From CAWIJJ01 sp963836425 (lineage in GTDB: Bacteria > Acidobacteriota > Terriglobia > Bryobacterales > Bryobacteraceae): 64,000 nucleotides of DNA. Location: the NCBI GenBank assembly GCA_963836425.1, contig CAWIJJ010000001.1, forward strand, positions 124,001 through 188,000. Reading direction: 5' to 3'. The notes below the pieces were generated by a model. That model worked only from the letters and a program-made list of their open reading frames with translations. It was not told where the DNA came from and did not search any database. Made by a program: the position numbers and the translations under genes. Positions 61,775-64,000 of this stretch are shown one piece after another (the stretch's first letter is position 1; the number at the start of each line of letters is the position of its first letter).

Positions 61775-62582
61775 GCCCTCCGCATCCCGGGCAGCGGTAC
61801 CAGGTGAGCCGTTTCGGCCGCGGCGGGACGGCGCCCATTTTCCCCAGCCAGGCCTCGGAAGCGCCGGCACCGCACCGGACGCAGACGTTGATCCACTCTT
61901 CGGCCTGGTGGGGCGGGCCGGCGACTCCGAAGTAGAACGCCCATCCATAATGACTGAGACGGGTTCCGAATTTCCGGTCCAGGGCGCGCAGGAGCCAGAC
62001 GAAAACCGCCAGGAATTTTTCGTTACCCCATGCGAACAGCGCGATTTTGCGCGGCGGGCGTGCCACGAAATTCCGGGAATTGAGAAAAGACAGGGAGCTG
62101 AACAGGGTACGGGTCCCGCGGTGCGGCAGTCTGGTCAGGGTTTCGATGCGGTCCGCAAGCTCGCCGGCGGAATAGAACGGATTGATGTGTCCCCCTCCCT
62201 TTCCGAGCCACCGGTAGATTCGGTCAGTCAAAGTACTGGTATCGGGTACGGCGGCATAGAACGTACCATCACTGCGGATAACGCGTCCCACCTCCCGAAG
62301 GGCATCATCCAGGCCGGCGATGTGCTCCAGGCTGTGATTGCTGATGACCACGTCAAAAATGCCGTCCCGGAAGGGCATGCCGGCCGCGGTGCCGCAAACA
62401 TAAACGTCCTTTAATGGAGCAGACGGAACCTGAAGGTCCAGCCGGACGACCTGGATATCGTTCCGCGACGTGTTGAAACTGCCGGAAGCGGCCCCAAGGT
62501 CCAGTACACGGCTGCCCGGTGGCAGGTTTTCGAGCAGATCCAGCATACGAGAGTTCAGTATGACGGAAGTTAACAATCGCAA
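61725..62582 (-). CDS. SAM-dependent methyltransferase with C-terminal zinc ribbon
   Basis: 285 residues if started at TTG 62582; an ATG at 62546 gives a version 12 residues shorter. SAM site: RVLDLGAASGSFNTS; then DVVISNHSLEHIAGLDDALREVGRVI and DGTFYAAVPDTS. The C-terminus carries CVRCG and CPGCG, a zinc-ribbon pair (about 234 and 264). Methyltransferases of this kind are common in sugar or lipid decoration; substrate unknown. Convergent and overlapping with the alcohol dehydrogenase gene. Confidence 0.8.
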   Translation of the reverse strand: MRLLTSVILNSRMLDLLENLPPGSRVLDLGAASGSFNTSRNDIQVVRLDLQVPSAPLKDVYVCGTAAGMPFRDGIFDVVISNHSLEHIAGLDDALREVGRVIRSDGTFYAAVPDTSTLTDRIYRWLGKGGGHINPFYSAGELADRIETLTRLPHRGTRTLFSSLSFLNSRNFVARPPRKIALFAWGNEKFLAVFVWLLRALDRKFGTRLSHYGWAFYFGVAGPPHQAEEWINVCVRCGAGASEAWLGKMGAVPPRPKRLTWYRCPGCGGLNLLTPEPESRAIRRG

Positions 62583-62700
62583 AAACGGAGGGGGGGTCGT
62601 GCGGACACAAAATGGCTGGAAGTACTAATCCGAAACATTGAATCCATATTGGCCGGCGGGCCGTCCAAACCAGTAAGGTTGTTTAAGATCTGGAAATGAC

Positions 62701-62749
62701 TTGCGCCGTGATCGGCAACCATTTAAGATAACGGAGTAACGTTACTCCG
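62701..62749 (+). promoter_or_regulatory. Promoter and palindromic operator of the Rrf2 gene
   Basis: -35 TTGCGC (62701-62706), 17-base spacer, -10 TAAGAT (62724-62729). A perfect 18-base palindrome CGGAGTAACGTTACTCCG (62732-62749) covers the start site, before the ATG at 62770. It is well placed for autorepression by the Rrf2 product. Confidence 0.7.
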
Positions 62750-62769
62750 AATTCGCGGGGGAATACCGG

Positions 62770-63246
62770 ATGATTTATTCTCGATCGGCCGAATATGCGA
62801 TCCGTGCCTTTGTCCACCTTGCGCAGGTGCAGGAAGGCAAGTACGCGATGGTCAAGAACATCGCGGAGCAGGAGGACATTCCGGCTCACTTTTTGGCGAA
62901 GATTCTACAACAACTGGCACGCAAGGGGCTCCTCCGGTCCAGCAAGGGACCGACGGGTGGATTTGCGCTCCGAGTGGATCCCGGCGAGATTCGCCTGCTG
63001 GACATCGTAGAGGCTCTGGACGGCCTGGCGCCGTATCAGCAGTGCGCCAGCGGACTTTCCGAGTGTTCGGACGACATGCCGTGCTCCATGCACGATAGCT
63101 GGATCAATCTCCGTTCGCGTATCATGGATTATCTAGGGCGGAACACGATTGCGGATCTGGCTAAGGCGCTGGAGCAGAAAAAGAAATCTCTGGCTCTCTC
63201 CAAACAGCGCAAATCCAGACGGGCAGTCTCCGCCAAACGAGCCTAG
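62770..63246 (+). CDS. Rrf2-family transcriptional regulator, probably Fe-S-binding
   Basis: 158 residues. The winged-helix domain (YSRSAEYAIRAFVHLAQ, IAEQEDIPAHFLAKILQQLARKGLLRSSKGPTGGFAL) is canonical. Three cysteines, C92, C99 and C105, match the cluster-binding trio of IscR and NsrR. It may therefore sense NO, iron or oxidative stress. The tail is rich in lysine and arginine. A palindromic operator lies just upstream, and the next gene, 30 bases on, is clpP. Confidence 0.9.
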   Translation: MIYSRSAEYAIRAFVHLAQVQEGKYAMVKNIAEQEDIPAHFLAKILQQLARKGLLRSSKGPTGGFALRVDPGEIRLLDIVEALDGLAPYQQCASGLSECSDDMPCSMHDSWINLRSRIMDYLGRNTIADLAKALEQKKKSLALSKQRKSRRAVSAKRA

Positions 63247-63276
63247 CTCGCAGATCAAAACTGAACCGGAGGCACG

Positions 63277-63897
63277 ATGGGACACTCGGTCCTGGTCCCC
63301 ATGGTGGTCGAGCAGACTTCCCGTGGCGAACGCGCGTACGACATTTATTCCCGCCTGCTCAAGGAGAACATCATCTTTTTGGGAACACCGATTGACGATC
63401 AGGTCGCCAATCTGGTGATTGCCCAACTGCTGTTTCTCGAAGCGGAGGATCCCGAAAAGGACATTTCGATCTACGTAAACTCGCCGGGCGGTTCGATCAC
63501 CGCCGGTCTGGCGATTTTGGACACGATGGCTTTTATCCGGCCCGATATCGTGACTATTTGTGTCGGCCAGGCCGCCTCCATGGCGGCGGTGCTGCTCGCC
63601 AAGGGCACCAAGGGAAAGCGCTTCAGCCTGCCAAATTCCCGGATCATGATCCATCAGCCTTCAATGCAAGGTCTGGCCGGACAGGCCGCCGACATCGACA
63701 TCTATGCCCGCGAAATTCTCCGTATGCGAGAGATTCTGAACAAGATGCTGGCGGAAGCCACGGGCCAGCCGGTGGAGCGGGTAGCCAAAGACGTGGACCG
63801 CGACTACATCATGGAACCCGATGGGGCCGTGGAGTACGGAATGATCGACCGCGTGATTTCCAGCCGGGATTTGGCACCGGTCGCAGTTAAGGGTTAG
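63277..63897 (+). CDS. clpP: ATP-dependent Clp protease proteolytic subunit
   Basis: 206 residues from ATG 63277 after GGAGG. The serine-protease triad is evident: Ser in GQAASMAAVLLAKG (about 100), His in NSRIMIHQP (about 125) and Asp in the DRDYIMEPDGAVEYGMID region. It forms the tetradecameric barrel of ClpXP/ClpAP. NSPGGSITAGLAILDTM is the oxyanion-side loop. No clpX in the window; it may lie beyond the end. Proximity suggests joint transcription with the Rrf2 gene. Confidence 0.96.
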   Translation: MGHSVLVPMVVEQTSRGERAYDIYSRLLKENIIFLGTPIDDQVANLVIAQLLFLEAEDPEKDISIYVNSPGGSITAGLAILDTMAFIRPDIVTICVGQAASMAAVLLAKGTKGKRFSLPNSRIMIHQPSMQGLAGQAADIDIYAREILRMREILNKMLAEATGQPVERVAKDVDRDYIMEPDGAVEYGMIDRVISSRDLAPVAVKG

Positions 63898-63900
63898 ACT

Positions 63901-63928
63901 GCTGGTTTCCGCCGGGAGGCGGACCAGC
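63901..63928 (+). terminator. Strong hairpin after clpP
   Basis: GCTGG/CCAGC and TCCGCC/GGCGGA form a long stem (63901-63928) with a bulge of two T and loop GGGA. No U-run follows, so it may be a stabilising or partial-termination structure rather than a complete intrinsic terminator. Confidence 0.5.
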
Positions 63929-64000
63929 AAATGACAACCCCTGTCATTCATCGTTATTCAAGCCGTCTGCGAGGGGGCGCGCGTCTCTGGTGCGCCTTCC

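Noticed and set aside
1..64000. CRISPR arrays, rRNA genes, prophage
   Set aside because: No regularly spaced short repeats, ribosomal RNA sequence or phage structural genes were seen when reading through the window.

Overview
The window looks like a chromosome segment of an Acidobacteriota bacterium, most likely of the Solibacter/Bryobacter group. This is inferred from gene content: high GC, five large FtsX/MacB-type permeases without ATPase partners (ADOP type, one beside a PadR regulator), a giant Oar-like TonB-dependent receptor with an N-terminal carboxypeptidase-regulatory domain, DUF6599- and DUF6526-like proteins, and secreted polysaccharide-degrading enzymes. No rRNA, tRNA, CRISPR or prophage was seen.

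Layout. 1-559: end of an ADOP permease. 589-6765 (minus): a six-gene operon for a membrane redox module (H-protein-like membrane protein, four-cluster ferredoxin, NrfD/HybB-type quinone subunit), a sensor kinase with a CX4CH motif, an NtrC-type sigma-54 activator and an archaemetzincin. A -24/-12 promoter and two dyads spaced like activator sites lie upstream. 7032-8976: SPFH protein, ribbon-helix-helix regulator and DUF3592-like membrane protein behind a promoter overlapped by an inverted repeat. 8984-20435: a DUF6526-like protein, two paralogous secreted repeat proteins, a large secreted protein broken by a frameshift, an ADOP permease/PadR pair, a secreted endonuclease/exonuclease/phosphatase-fold protein and a beta-propeller protein. 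20816-23695: secA. 24253-27924: the TonB receptor, followed by a decayed copy of the secA tail. 29619-29760: a candidate small RNA or attenuated leader ahead of an ABC exporter. 31637-37347: RNase J, FAD oxidase, paired SMR-type subunits, signal peptidase I and mannose-1-phosphate guanylyltransferase. 37355-39689: quinol-dependent NO reductase with a CRP/FNR-type promoter and two frameshifts. 39822-45048: a truncated permease, a secreted BsuPI-type protein, a flavoprotein and a full ADOP permease. 45099-50972: a membrane kinase, an ADP/ATP-translocase-like transporter fused to HEAT-like repeats, a cyclic-nucleotide-binding protein, a soluble kinase and a REC-only regulator. 51015-52832: DsbA-like protein, MauE/DoxX protein and a methyltransferase. 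52837-54658: an insertion sequence. 54796-61774: pectate lyase, a small membrane protein, LOG-family protein, GH16 enzyme, ADOP permease, monooxygenase-fold protein and iron alcohol dehydrogenase. 61725-63897: methyltransferase, Rrf2 regulator and clpP.

Two themes stand out. Several regulatory circuits can be read directly from the DNA (sigma-54, RHH, Rrf2, CRP/FNR, candidate leader RNA), each next to a plausible regulator or target. All four frameshifts in otherwise intact genes are explained by one C too many or too few in a short C run, so sequencing or assembly indels are as likely as real gene decay.
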